In this document: piece by piece, positions 47,389 through 58,435 of the stretch | How the letters are laid out: each line of letters begins with the position of its first letter | Numbering within the stretch: the stretch's first letter is position 1 | NCBI GenBank assembly: GCA_030142905.1 | Contig: JASJOG010000097.1 | Span: 682,001-746,000 of the forward strand | Length of the DNA stretch: 64,000 bases | Direction: 5' to 3' | From: Heliopora coerulea | Lineage: Eukaryota > Cnidaria > Anthozoa > Scleralcyonacea > Helioporidae | Notes under the pieces: model-generated | Seen by the model: the letters and a program-made list of their open reading frames with translations, nothing else | Databases searched by the model: none | What the model was told of the DNA's origin: nothing | Position numbers and translations under genes: made by a program

Positions 47389-48324
47389 TTAAACGTACTT
47401 TGAAGAACCCAACCTCCATCGCATACCATCTAAAAAGCGTTTTTCAAGAAAAGTGGGGTGTTCTCTAGTGAAACCCTTTCGCACTACTTCATCAACTGTC
47501 GTATCGCATACCGGATCGAATTCTCCGCTTCGTAGTTGAATTTTTGGCCACCCTTGAATATCGAGTTCTGTCTTGGAGAAACGACAGATGAATTCATGCA
47601 ATATAAAACTAATTTTGATGACAGATACAATCAGTTCAAGCCGTGCCTCTTTCATAAGGTACGATTTGATACTACAACCAAAATGAACAGAGAACATTTC
47701 CCGAACGGCAGGCATTTCATGAAGTTCCTTCAGGTACAATTTGCAAGTATCGGCTGCTGCATCTGGGTCATGCAGGCTTTCAAGAATTCTGCTTGTCATT
47801 CGTAGTTTGGCTGCTAGTATTCTGTCCTTCGTCTCCAGTGCTTTATTACTGAAAGCTTCAGTTGCTTTCGTATTTGCTTTCTCGAATAACGACATTGCAG
47901 ATGCAAAACGACTTTCTGAGGTAATATTTAATCTTCTGATAGCTTGCGAAAGGTGAAAAGCTTCGTTGAAAAAGGCACTTACGCCACGCTTCGAACCACC
48001 GACTTCCGTCTTCATTAACGAGTGAGCATGATGAGTAACTCCAACTTGCTCACGGGCCAATACAACCTGATCATTGCTGGACTGATCGAGAGACAGGGTA
48101 AGGAGACAGACACCGTCCTTGAGGAAGCTAACACAACTTAACAGATCTTTACGGGCCTCATCGTCAAGGGTAGATTTGATGTCGTTCAGTTCTCGGACAA
48201 TCCATTGTCGACATTTCATGTCTGTCAAGTCTTCTTCTTTCAACTTATCGACCATTTGGTCATAGAAATTTTCCCAAACAACGCCAAACGCGACCTCTAG
48301 AGCACGGGTCACCATTTCAAACAT
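47389..48324 (-). CDS. Uncharacterised 311-residue protein, copy 1 of a duplicated pair
   Basis: This is a single uninterrupted reading frame starting MFEMVTRALEVAFG and ending at a TAA after GSSKYV. No signal peptide or clear membrane segment is visible, although a hydrophobic helix (LELIVSVIKISFIL) lies near residue 230. The rest looks alpha-helical, with charged amphipathic stretches (ENFYDQMVDKLK, VRELNDIKSTLDDEARKDLL, KALETKDRILAAKLRMTSRIL), perhaps a helical-repeat fold. I do not recognise a named domain; similar helical proteins occur as multigene families in anthozoans, from memory only. An upstream exon with a GTAAGT donor (last exonic base near 48456) and an acceptor directly before the ATG (TTGCAAAG) suggest a spliced 5' leader. 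Persistence of a long ORF in both copies supports a functional gene. Function unknown. Confidence 0.8.
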   Translation of the reverse strand: MFEMVTRALEVAFGVVWENFYDQMVDKLKEEDLTDMKCRQWIVRELNDIKSTLDDEARKDLLSCVSFLKDGVCLLTLSLDQSSNDQVVLAREQVGVTHHAHSLMKTEVGGSKRGVSAFFNEAFHLSQAIRRLNITSESRFASAMSLFEKANTKATEAFSNKALETKDRILAAKLRMTSRILESLHDPDAAADTCKLYLKELHEMPAVREMFSVHFGCSIKSYLMKEARLELIVSVIKISFILHEFICRFSKTELDIQGWPKIQLRSGEFDPVCDTTVDEVVRKGFTREHPTFLEKRFLDGMRWRLGSSKYV

Positions 48325-48540
48325 CTTTGCAAGAGGAGTTGACTCAAATGACTACGGAAGGACGAATGTGATAATAGTAAACATATAGAACTAATGTGTC
48401 GACCTCCAACTGTGATGTGAAGTTGATCTCGTGAGCTCCTCTGTTACTTACCAGAGGTTGAAAATCCTTCACCCCCGTGCAAGAACATCATCCGTAGTTC
48501 TTTTAAATTCTTGGAAGAGAAATTAATAACAATCATGAGA
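48325..48540 (-). promoter_or_regulatory. Probable 5' leader exon and intron of the copy 1 gene
   Basis: On the minus strand a GTAAGT donor follows AACCTCTG at about 48456, and an AG acceptor falls directly before the start codon at 48324. The leader exon contains a short upstream ATG frame that does not continue into the main frame. The same block is present at about 58436-58655 in copy 2. The transcription start is not visible. Confidence 0.4.
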
Positions 48541-49256
48541 ACAACTCAAGAAAATATTTGCCCAGTCGTTACTGTGATATTATGTTGTAACATTAAGTTT
48601 AGCAGGAAGGGTCGAGTCAAGATCTGTTTGGTTAACTTGAAGGACAGCGTCCGGTAAAATTTCAGTATTTAAGGAAACCAAGGTTAATTGAGTCTACCGT
48701 ATTAGATACTTGTGCCTTGATAACTTCCGTATTTGATACTTGTGGCTTATTTTATAATGCAAGGCAAATTCAAAAAGAAATACCTCTCCTCCGCAGAGGC
48801 TTTTGGATACTTCCAGGAGAATAAGATTATTTACCTAAAAGCTTCCAGAGGCCTCTATGGAGGAGAGAGGAAATAAATCATCTTCTATAAACTTGAGATT
48901 GAAGTTAATAAACAAGACAAAACAAAAAGTGGAGGTAATATATCCAATGAAAACAAACTGTATGCCATTCCGAGAACAGCGTATGTAATCAAAATTAAAT
49001 AAATGAAGAACGATTTCAATCGTATTTTGTTATTCTTGGAATTACATTCGTTCTATTTTTACTGAAAAAATCAGCTGGCCGAGGATATTTCCCATCTGTT
49101 ACACAAAATTTGACCGTGATTCTCGGCTGTAACAGGCTTTTTGCTAGTTTTACGATATCTGAAACGCTCCAGTTTTTCTAAGACGACTGTGGTTGGCGTC
49201 TCAGGTTGAAGTCATTCTTAAGCAACAGGTTTGGTCCCTCCTTTAAACTGACGATG

Positions 49257-49567
49257 TACAGGGTGTCCCAAAAAAACCGAAAACTATTGAAATCACTTAT
49301 TGTTAAAATTTGAATGCCCTACGAAAAAGCTGAACGTAATGATGCGTAAAATATTGATAAGGTGCATGTATTAAAATTTAGGTAAGAAAATCGCCTTGTA
49401 AAGTGCACGATTTTTTGCCCGTGGGAATTTAAAGCAAAATATAAAACTACTTATTTCAATCATTTATGCACTCGTGGGGACCAACAGAGTGCCAAGGCAT
49501 TCAAATTCTAACAATTAAATTGTTATTGGTGATTTCAATAGTTTTGGTTTTTTTGGGACGCCCTGTA
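49257..49567. mobile_element. Mariner-type MITE
   Basis: The element 49259-49565 has TA on both sides and long inverted ends: CAGGGTGTCCCAAAAAAACC and its complement GGTTTTTTTGGGACGCCCTG. The match continues for about 60 bp through GAAATCA and CAATAA blocks. 307 bp, no ORF. Confidence 0.85.
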
Positions 49568-51250
49568 CAGTAGAGAATACTCTTGTGACTAAAGATTATT
49601 CATTCTCTTTGTTTTGCACAAAGAATTTTGTTGTTTCAAGGGCTAATCTGCATAGGGAAGCGGATACGGCAAACCTCGTGAGGATTGTAAGGGCTTGCAC
49701 ACATTGAACGCGTGAAACGATGCCGTTTCCGTACAACGCAACGTTTGAAATTTGGCTCCATGTAACACGTTGAGCCAACCCTGCAACGGAGACGCATTCT
49801 AAAACAATATCTTACTAACTTCCACGCGTTACGCCGTCGCCTTACACCACCAATGTGAACGAGTGCCTCCCTACGAACGGATGCGGAAATGACTGCGGAT
49901 ATAAAGACTGTTTTCCACCAGGCGAAGTTTAGCGCGCGAAGCGACTTCATTTTCGTCTAATTAAATGGGCACGCGACTGCAACCAATTAGAAACCTGTTT
50001 AATTTATGCAGGGAAATGTCTATTCGAGCTAAAACATTCTCCCAGTGGAAAACGGCGTTTACAGCATGTTCCGACGCAGCCATATCAATGAAGGAAATAG
50101 AATACACGTTTGGTGAAGGAAATTTTCGAGCACTAGTTCCACTTTGGTCTGAAACAGAAAGTATATCATTCTGACACTCGAAAATTCCCATCATCAAACA
50201 CAAACTCTATTTCACGTGATCCAATGTAAACACAAAATATTCATCGAATATGCCCTTCACTTCGCCGGCATTACCACTATTATAGATACACAATTCGTGG
50301 CCAAGCTCCAGGCAACGGCCTTTGTAGCTCCGTTGGCAGATCACTCCACTAGATTTGCATGCAAGTGGGAATCGATTCCCAGCTGGAAGTCCAACAGTCG
50401 CGTTTTTTAGTTTGGAAAAATCAACTCGCTTGAGTCTTGAAATGTATCACTTTGACACTCAAGCTTAACTCAACGTGATCGAGTTTAAACCCAAAATACT
50501 CATACTACAATTACACTACAGCAAAAGTCTTCGGATTCACCCTAAAAATGTATTCCGATTCGTCGGCCGTTTACACAGGATAAAGTATCAAGGTTAGTTG
50601 CATGCTCGTGTTAAACATAGTGCTTTCTTATCTAAGAATGGACTTAAACCTCGCAAATTTTACTGAAAGTAACCCTGGACAACCGAAAAATTTCTTTCCA
50701 TTTTTATGTTTTATTACAGCCGCTGACAAAAAATTGTCCCACCACTGGCTATTTCTGCTGTTATTTACAAAAACGGGAAAATTTCTCTGGAGTCTCAGCC
50801 CCCTGGATTCAAAGTATCCAGATTCCTCTCCAGATTCGTATGCAATCCGAAGACTTTTTACGCCGGATTTGCTACTTAGGTGTAAACGGCTACTTTGAAA
50901 AGGAAGAAAAAGTCTCCGGATTGCTAACGAATCCAGAGAAATTAGGTCTAGTGTAAACGTATCCTTAATATATCAATCAAGGAAAGGCTACCAGGGTAAT
51001 TTTTGAGTGAATATATAGCAGCAGAAGCAATCATTGATTCTTCAATCGAAAATTCTGGGAAAAATGCCCGTTTTAAGACCATTCGGCGGAAATCAAACCC
51101 TTGACCTTTGCGATACTTTCCACTTACTTTACTTTAATTTACTTCATTAAAATACATACCTCCAAATGAACTTTTCGCCATAAATTTACACGACTAAATT
51201 TGAAATTGTCAACATTTAAACTATTACAGGTATTAAGATTGACTGATAAA
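49568..51250. other. Intergenic with transposon-like fragments
   Basis: Contains a pol III-like pair TAGCTCCGTTGG (50325-50336) and GAATCGATTCCC (50369-50380), probably a SINE head, and a GTTTACAC-bounded stretch at 50565-50965 resembling a short DNA element. A 104-codon minus frame at 49636-49950 is Arg-rich and lies in repeat-like DNA; I do not consider it a gene. Confidence 0.45.
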
Positions 51251-51254
51251 GTTA

Positions 51255-51570
51255 TCTCTTATGTATTGGATGAATGTCTTATGAGTGCTAGTTTAAATGT
51301 TTTAACATCATTAATTGATTTCAAGGAATTGTCCAAATTATTCCACAACTTAGTGGCACGGTAATGAAACGTTCTTCGACCAGTCCTTGTTTGGAATAAC
51401 CAGGTCGTTTCTGTTTCTACTGTAGTGATGATGAATAGTAGCACGTTCGTAAAATTTGTCGCTTAAATACGATGGAGGTAAATAGTTCATACACTTAAAA
51501 ATTTGAATGATACCTCTGTAATCCATGTTTCCCTCAACAATTAACCATTTTAGTTATTGCAAAACTGCTG
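51255..51570 (-). pseudogene. 3' end of a LINE reverse transcriptase ORF, decayed
   Basis: The minus strand gives YLPPSYLSDKFYERATIHHH and then, after a frameshift, RTGRRTFHYRATKLWNNLD and DVKTFKLALIRH. This is the C-terminal end typical of CR1/L2-like LINE ORF2 proteins and is related to the copy at 62501-63388. The 5' part is missing. Confidence 0.7.
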
Positions 51571-52669
51571 TTATACATGGTCATATTTGTGAGCATTTGT
51601 TATCTCCTTTCACTCTTTTTATTTGTTTATTTAATTACCTTATCACTTAACTTAGCTTGGGACGTTGAAGTTGAGTTTTACATAGATAAAAGGGACGAAC
51701 AAACGCGTCAAGAATTAATCAAAAAGGAGGGATCATGAAACGATACAGCTTGCTTTTGCTTGATATAGCGATAAACGACAGTGCAATAAACAATTATTGG
51801 ATGAGACTGGGCATGATATCAAGAACTATCCAGACCGAAGTCAATGTTATCTTCCGAAACCGAAGGCTGAGGTGGATATCATGCGTAAGCCGAATCCAAT
51901 AATTGTTTTATTATACATTCAACACAGCGATAGATGCAAGAACTGATTTGCAGTGGAAAGACTCGTGCGATTAACTTTCGAAACTGCTGCAGGCCATTTT
52001 TACTGTTTTGAAATTTTCCCGGCCTTGAGATGGTTACCTCGTCAGGGTCCAATAATTTTTTTTTGGACAGCTCCGTCGAATAATTCACGATATTCGGCGG
52101 AAATGATGTCACGAATTCCGGACATTGAAAATTAACTGGTGAATGTCGACCAATAAGAAACAAGAATGAACTTTGACTGTATAATTAACAATTATACAAT
52201 CAATTATACAATCAATTGTATAATTAACAAGTGGAGGTAAATATCTGCACTATTCACCGACACTGAGGTGAATAATTGTTTTAGCATATACCTCGCATAA
52301 TTGTTTTCACACACTCACTTCTTTAAATTTTTAAGACAATTTTACGGAACGTCCTCTTGTCGCCTGCTCGTCGTTTGTAAACAAAACGTTTTGAAACACA
52401 TTCTGAGTGCATTTATCGCCAAATTGTAAATGAAATACATATTCCTGGATCTTTTATTGCCAAATTTCGTTACTTTTTTGTTATTGTCTGGCACAATGGC
52501 TTAGTTTATCCAAAACAATTTTGTACTTCCATAACTGAAACAAAACTGGACGCCATCTTGTTTTGCTCGGAGGTGAATAGTGCAGGATTTTCCGAGATAG
52601 AGGAACCAATCAGATTGTGCGAAAAACACTATCCACCTGCGAGGTATATGCTATAATGGTTGTTGTAAT
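51571..52669. other. Intergenic with inverted repeats
   Basis: CAATAAACAATTATTGGAT near 51790 and ATCCAATAATTGTTTTATTA near 51895 pair. ATACAATCAATTATACAATC repeats lie near 52190, followed by a GAGGTGAATAATTG motif that recurs near 29060. Probably non-autonomous repeats; no gene seen. Confidence 0.45.
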
Positions 52670-53339
52670 GCTATTGCTCGCGATTGCAGTACCACACCAA
52701 GGGTTGTCATTTTGTAATCATTTAATCATTTTTTGTTTACTTATTAACCGAGTGTGACGTCTGCACGAAAAGAATTTGCCTCAGGTTTTCGTTTTGGTCT
52801 TTACGAGGTCTTTGAGGAAAAAAGCGAGAGTAAATACTTTCCCGTAGTGACCGAATGAACATGGTTAATAAGAGATTTATTATATGGCTTTTCGTTCCTT
52901 CCTTTATTGCTTTAATTAACTTTTTAGTTTGTGAGTGAGCAGCTAAGATTTACTTCCTTGTTTTTACCTACTACTTCAGGTTATGTTTGTCTTCAATTCA
53001 ACTAGTAAATTTTCCCACCAAGACTAACTGGTCTGTACGAAAAACTTTTTGCACGGTTAGGCAGCCAATCAGCGTGCTTCATTTTGCGTACAGACAGGCT
53101 AGCGAGCTCGGCCATATAATAAAGAAGATTACTGCCCTTATTTTGACTGTACCACGGCAAAGGTGGGATGCCTTTCTCTTTTATTTCAATATCCTAAGCC
53201 TAAGCATCAGATTAGCCACTTTGACCAATGAAAATTAATGCTACAGCTGCTGCAGCATTATTTATTACTAGTGTAATCAATGATGACGAGATAAATCCAT
53301 TGCAATGAAATGATGCTCGACAAATAGGCAAATTCTTGC

Positions 53340-53399
53340 TTCTTCTGGAGAAAATTCGTTGGATGACTTTAATCCACCACTTCTTGACTTCTTTTTTTC
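53340..53399 (-). pseudogene. Broken duplicate of RABL6 exon 5
   Basis: This aligns with 35993-36051, including the acceptor context CATTTTCAG. It has one extra base in the A-rich start of the exon (60 rather than 59 bp), which shifts the frame. The donor GTGAGA is replaced by GCAAGA. Both changes disable normal use. It sits about 390 bp from the exon 1 copy because the intervening exons were lost. Confidence 0.7.
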
Positions 53400-53786
53400 C
53401 TGAAAATGAGATACTACATTTGAATATCAATTGAATGGCAGCATCTTTTAGAAAGTTTGCTTTTTACTTAAGTAAATAAAGCCTACGATTGTTGCTTTGT
53501 AGGTTATATGCATTATTATGCGGGTGTGCACTAGATATTCTGGAAAAGGAAACGATAAGATCAAAGCAGCCCACAGAAGTATACTCTTACAATCGTTTTC
53601 TAGAATTCTTGCAGTCTGTTTTTCGAGTTCTCATGGACTATGAGAGCTTGGGGATGTTCCAGAATTGTGTCAATTTTCTATTTTTTGTACTCTAATTTAT
53701 GGGAAACTTATTAAGTGCAAGGCAGAAATTTGATAATAGTTTCAAATAACTATAAATATGTAATTATTGAAGTGATTCCTACGTAC

Positions 53787-53916
53787 AGTTATACTGAACA
53801 CCACTACGAAACTTTCTTTGCAAAGATTGACCAATTGAAGTAACACCAGACGGCATTGCTGCTAGTGATTTGGCGTCTTCATTCTTTTTTGCTAGCTTCT
53901 TTAACTCTGAACTCAT
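53787..53916 (-). pseudogene. Duplicate copy of RABL6 exon 1
   Basis: This 130-bp block has the same length as RABL6 exon 1 and reads [17 protein letters not shown], then [14 protein letters not shown] and GVQYN, with the P-loop exon missing downstream. A GTACGT donor follows at the homologous position, so the exon itself is intact. Exon 2, 3 and 4 copies are absent from the adjoining DNA and the exon 5 copy is broken. It is therefore part of a truncated segmental duplicate, although its promoter region was copied and could still be transcribed. Confidence 0.75.
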
Positions 53917-54324
53917 CCTTGCTTTTCCACTTCGGCTTCTCTAATAATATCCTAAAGAAACGGAAAATCTTACGAGTTTATAAATTATTCTTAATGTCAA
54001 GAAGAACTTTTTTAAGTCCACCATCTTTCCAGTAGGTCCCAGTCGAAAAGGTATCAACTTTCACTCCCCAGAGATTACAAGTAAACGTAGAAATATGACG
54101 AGAACTATAGACCTGCCAACCCTCACGATTGGGTCGTGTGTCACACGAATCTTAGAAGAATGTTAAGTTTTCAAGATTTAGTGTTTATTTTACACGATTT
54201 TTTCAGAAAATTCGCCGGTAAAATTATTCTTCTCAGCCCTTGACAGAGCACGATTAACGAAAGAAATTTGAACACAGAAATCGTAAAAACAAAAAGTCTC
54301 TCCACCATTAAAATAGTATGACCT

Positions 54325-54766
54325 TGTAGTGATGGTCACGCGACATCACTATCAAACTGTATTATGCTATTTTTGCCAACAACAGCAATTTACCATTTTT
54401 AGAACTATTACAAGCCTTATTTTTAGCTATTTTATTATAAACTAGTTAGGAAGTGGACTCGCCCAAATTATCTTTGCGCCGAAAAGGTGATTAAGTTTAA
54501 ATTTCCGCTTGGCAGTCAACACTTATACATATTTATATCTTACTACCACTTTTTAATCTAATGCGTAACACACCCTAATTATCTTGATACTAATCTTATT
54601 TGCTTTTCCGCCTCGCCTATACTAGCTACGATATAAAATAGCTTGTAAATATTTTTAGCAGGTAGTTCTTCTCTATGCTCGTTGAAGTACAATTCAATGT
54701 TTATAAAACTACGTGTTAGCGTCTGAGTAGCTTCACTCTACACAACGCCCAAATACTCGTGGTAAA
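54325..54766. mobile_element. Insertion in copy 2, possible solo LTR
   Basis: Copy 1 has an uninterrupted junction at about 45950, where copy 2 carries about 440 extra bases beginning TGTAGTGATGGTCACG and ending near CTCGTGGTAAAA. The short flanks ACCT and ATCT could be a degraded target-site duplication. The TG start, the TATAAAAT-like box near 54630 and the lack of coding capacity fit a solo LTR, but the expected terminal CA is not clear. Confidence 0.4.
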
Positions 54767-55139
54767 ATCTAATCGTTGACTTGGGGACAATAAAGAGGGC
54801 AACTAGAGGGGGAGTTGTGGGTCGCAACCCATGCCCTTTTTGAGGAAAATCTTATATGTGCCGTTTTAGGTATAGCTTTTTGCCATCATTTGCCAAAACC
54901 ATGTAGCATCTACGTTTGAAATGATCAAAATCACCTTGACCGTGCTCTTATACTACTTTCCGACCCATGGCCTTCGAAATTCCTAGTTGCACCCCTGCAA
55001 TAACATTTGATGACAAATGTTGACCGCTTGTGGTCCTCTAAATCACACGGTAACGAGTTAAATGATAAAACAAATATCAAGACTTGACTTGACAAAACTT
55101 GAGAACTCTTAGATATTAAGATTTCTGTAGTTCAAAACT

Positions 55140-56160
55140 TGGGAGATCTGGAACTCAGTCATCTCCTCAAATCAACTGCCCTTGGCAACTGTAACATGAC
55201 AACAGAATATCTGTCCGGTCACCCTTTAAAACGCAGTTCATCTCACCATCGGCGGCTATGTTGGTTGTGTCCTCGCGCATGTCGCCTCGCGCATCTCATT
55301 AATTCAAACGCTGCCAAATTCCTAGCATGTTCCCCCGGTAGTTTTGACCTCACCGCCTCTTTTTGCTGGTTAAATGTAAACAAGGCAAAGTTTAATTGAT
55401 AAAATCGTAAAAATCCAAAGACTTTAATATAATCAAAAGATAATATCGAAACAGCTGATTTCAATTTGGCTTCTAAAACAGTCGCATGATTGTCTGATGA
55501 AGAGAGAGCGAAATAAGCTCGAACACCAACTTTCTTGAAATAAAAGGGAAGGTGTGAAACAACTGCAACAACATCTAATGTGGTGGAGCTAACTTTATCG
55601 ATCGTTCACAGCAACTCCTCCTCCAGTTTTTCACGTTCACAGGACTCATGGACCAAATAATATAAATAATAGTAATAATAACATAATATATAAGAATTGT
55701 AGTCTGAAGATGTTTTTGATGAAATCGAGAATTTAGTCTAGTAACTAACGTTGTTATTTTTCGAAAGAAATAATTCACACTATATTTGGTATGGCTTTCA
55801 TCCTGTTTTTGCTGACGACATCAGTTTACAGAGGCTACCGAGTTTCACCCTTCGGTAAACCAAACAAAGCCTTGATTTTATTTTGTTTTTTGTTGTTTGA
55901 ACAACCAGGAAAAAATTCCTAGACTACCCCATATTTCCTTCGTCGTCGGGTTGATAAGATTAAGTCATTTTTTGTATTTTTACCAAGTTATGAATTAAAC
56001 TTTGCCGTGCTTACATTTAACCGCAAAAAAGTCGTGGAAAGGGTCGAAACAGCGGGCAGAACTTCTTGGGAACATGGCGGCCAGCGCATGTGCATAACAA
56101 ATTAGGGACAAACTTTCACGCGAGTTCGATTCTGGTTCATTCCTTATTCTGTGCCCTGAA
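55140..56160. other. Intergenic inside copy 2, no gene recognised
   Basis: This lies between the tandem-repeat block and the 3' flank of the copy 2 gene. It has no partner in copy 1, so it was inserted here or deleted there. Only short frames without recognisable content. Confidence 0.4.
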
Positions 56161-56689
56161 TTATAAGTCGAAATGTAGGATGAAAATCGAAAACTACGTA
56201 TAATGTATTAAACTATATCCTTGCACTGGAATTACATGAACGGATTTAGTTACGTGTCAATATAGCGATAGATGAAAATAGTCGGACCTGTGTAAATTGC
56301 ATCATTATAGCCAGTCTGGTACAATGGATAGGAACTGATGTAGACGCATGTTTTTCGTTTTCATGAGCAAAAGAGCGTTGAGAATAAAGTCGATAACTGG
56401 GGAAGTTAGGAGAGTTGTAGCTCCACCATTTCTTTCAGAAGGAAGTTTAATCCCGCTTTTTGATAAATAAAATTGAGACAATGTAAATATAGTCAAGATG
56501 CTTTTAATGAAACTGGGAAATAAACAGTGGGGGAAGTTGTTGTTTCCTGTCCTGCAGTAGGTCGGATGATGGCTATGCAAGACGACTTCATGCCAGTTTA
56601 TTAAAAATGTGTTGTACACTGTTCCCGAACCGAATGTCATAATTTGAGATGAAATTTGGGCGATTATTAGCCGTTGAAAACGTCCGTCC

Positions 56690-57420
56690 TCGGCGTGGTA
56701 ATAAACATAATATATGGCACATCCACTTTGCACATCTTTTACTCAGTGCAACTTTGGTAAATGTCACGGCATGTTGCTAGCGCATATACTAGAGAAATAT
56801 AGTGCTGTTTCATGCAGTACGTCAGTTTGGCTAAAGCAAACACTTCGAGCTTAAGTTAAAAAAAAAAAATTCTCTTGTTTGCAAGATGTTGTAACGATCT
56901 TGGCCTTAAACGTCTCTTCCAGGATGAAATATGATCACTCACCAACTCCCACAAATCGCATTAAACACACCATGCACTCCCAACATTTTACTGTCACAAA
57001 TTACAGAAAATATTCATATTTTCACAATTCTACAGAACATTTTTGTTAATCAGTATCCAGATTAACTGAACCGTCATCGGCGTAGGAATAAACATAATAT
57101 GTGGCACGTCCACTTTGAACATCTTTTATTCAGTGCAACTTCGGAAAGTGCCACGGCATATTACCAGCGCATATACTAGAGAACTACAGGGCTGTGTCAT
57201 GGAATAAGTGAATCAGTTACTCCAAAGTAAGCACTTCAACCTGAAGTTAAAAAAATAAAAAATTATCGATCATTTACTATGGTATGTTAGATATTAGAAT
57301 GATCTTGGCCTTAAACGTCTCTTCCAGGATGAACTATGATCATTTTCTGCTCCCCAACTGCCTCAAATCGCATTAGACAAACCATGTACGCTCAACATTT
57401 TACTGTCACAAATTAGGAAA
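56690..57420 (-). repeat. Tandem duplication of about 370 bp downstream of the copy 2 gene
   Basis: The segment around ATAAACATAATATATGGCAC, GTTGCTAGCGCATATACTAGAG and GGCCTTAAACGTCTCTTCCAGG occurs twice here (from about 56700 and 57080) but only once in copy 1 (about 46970-47240). Confidence 0.7.
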
Positions 57421-57499
57421 AATATTCATATTTTGACGGTTCTATTGAACATTTTCGTTAACCAGAATCCAGATTAACCGAGCTCTGTGTACAGAGACA

Positions 57500-58435
57500 T
57501 TAAACAAACTCTGAAGGACGTGACTTCCATCGCATACCAGCTGAAAAGTGTTTTCCAAGAAAAGTAGGGTGTTCTCTAGTGAAACCCTTTCGCACTACCT
57601 CCTCAATTCTTGTATCGCATACCGGATCGAATTCTCCGCTTCGTAGTTGAATTTTTGGCCACCCTTGAATATCGAGTTCTGTCTTGGTGAAACGACTGGT
57701 AAATTCACGCAATATAAAACTAATTTTGATGACAGATACAATCAGTTCAAGCCGTGCCTCTTTCATAAGGTACGATTTGATACTACAACCAAAATGAACA
57801 GAGAACATTTCCCGAACGGCAGGCATTTCATGAAGTTCCTTCAGGTACAATTTGCAAGTATCGGCTGCTGCATCTGGGTCATGCAGGCTTTCAAGAATTC
57901 TGCTTGTCATTCGTAGTTTGGCTGCTAGTATTCTGTCCTTCGTCTCCAGTGCTTTATTACTGAAAGCTTCAGTTGCTTTCGTATTTGCTTTCTCGAATAA
58001 CGACATTGCAGATGCAAAACGACTTTCTGAGGCAATATTCAATCTTCTGATAGCTTGCGAAAGGTGAAAAGCTTCGTTGAAAAAGGCACTTACGCCACGC
58101 TTCGAACCACCGACTTCCGTCTTCACTAACGAGTGAGCATGATGAGTAACTCCAACTTGCTCACGGGTCAATACAACCTGATCATTGCTGGACTGATCGA
58201 GAGACAGGGTAAGGAGACAGACACCGTCCTTGAGGAAGCTAACACAACTTAACAGATCTTTACGGGCCTCATCGTCAAGGGTAGATTTGATGTCGTTCAA
58301 TTCTCGGACAATCCATTGTCGACATTTCATGTCTGTCAAGTCTCCTTCTTTCAACTTATCGACCATTTGGTCATAGAAATTTTCCCAAACCACGCCAAAC
58401 GCAACTTTTAGGACACTGGTCACCATTTCAGACAT
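57500..58435 (-). CDS. Uncharacterised 311-residue protein, copy 2 of a duplicated pair
   Basis: This is the paralogue of the gene at 47389-48324, with the same length and no indels. By eye about 25 of 311 residues differ. Most changes lie in the first 31 residues and after about residue 240; the middle is almost invariant. It starts MSEMVTSVLKVAFG and ends RPSEFV. The upstream leader exon is also duplicated, but its donor reads GCAAGT where copy 1 has GTAAGT, so splicing would need a GC-AG intron. The open frame despite clear divergence of the surrounding DNA argues that it is still under constraint or was recently homogenised. Function unknown. Confidence 0.8.
   Translation of the reverse strand: MSEMVTSVLKVAFGVVWENFYDQMVDKLKEGDLTDMKCRQWIVRELNDIKSTLDDEARKDLLSCVSFLKDGVCLLTLSLDQSSNDQVVLTREQVGVTHHAHSLVKTEVGGSKRGVSAFFNEAFHLSQAIRRLNIASESRFASAMSLFEKANTKATEAFSNKALETKDRILAAKLRMTSRILESLHDPDAAADTCKLYLKELHEMPAVREMFSVHFGCSIKSYLMKEARLELIVSVIKISFILREFTSRFTKTELDIQGWPKIQLRSGEFDPVCDTRIEEVVRKGFTREHPTFLGKHFSAGMRWKSRPSEFV

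Larger units (their letters stand above)
34490..48700. repeat. Segmental duplication, source block (copy 1)
   Basis: Sub-blocks at about 34490-34760, 35225-36290, 39900-40280, 45655-46370 and 46430-48700 recur in the same order and orientation at 52670-58740. The block spans RABL6 exons 1-6 and the upstream 311-codon gene. Copy 1 is the complete one, because RABL6 is intact here. Stretches lacking a partner include 36290-39900 (RABL6 exons 2-4) and 40280-45655 (AT repeats, PLE hairpins and a Tigger-like element). Confidence 0.8.

Noticed and set aside
47536..47956. Plus-strand frames opposite the 311-codon gene
   Set aside because: Conserved in copy 2 only because they are antisense to the real coding sequence.
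49636..49950. 104-codon Arg-rich minus frame
   Set aside because: Lies in repeat-like DNA; no motif and no splice signals.
56305..56733. 142-codon minus frame in the copy 2 flank
   Set aside because: The homologous region in copy 1 (46727-46918) is frameshifted and shorter, and the sequence is non-coding 3' flank shared by the duplication.
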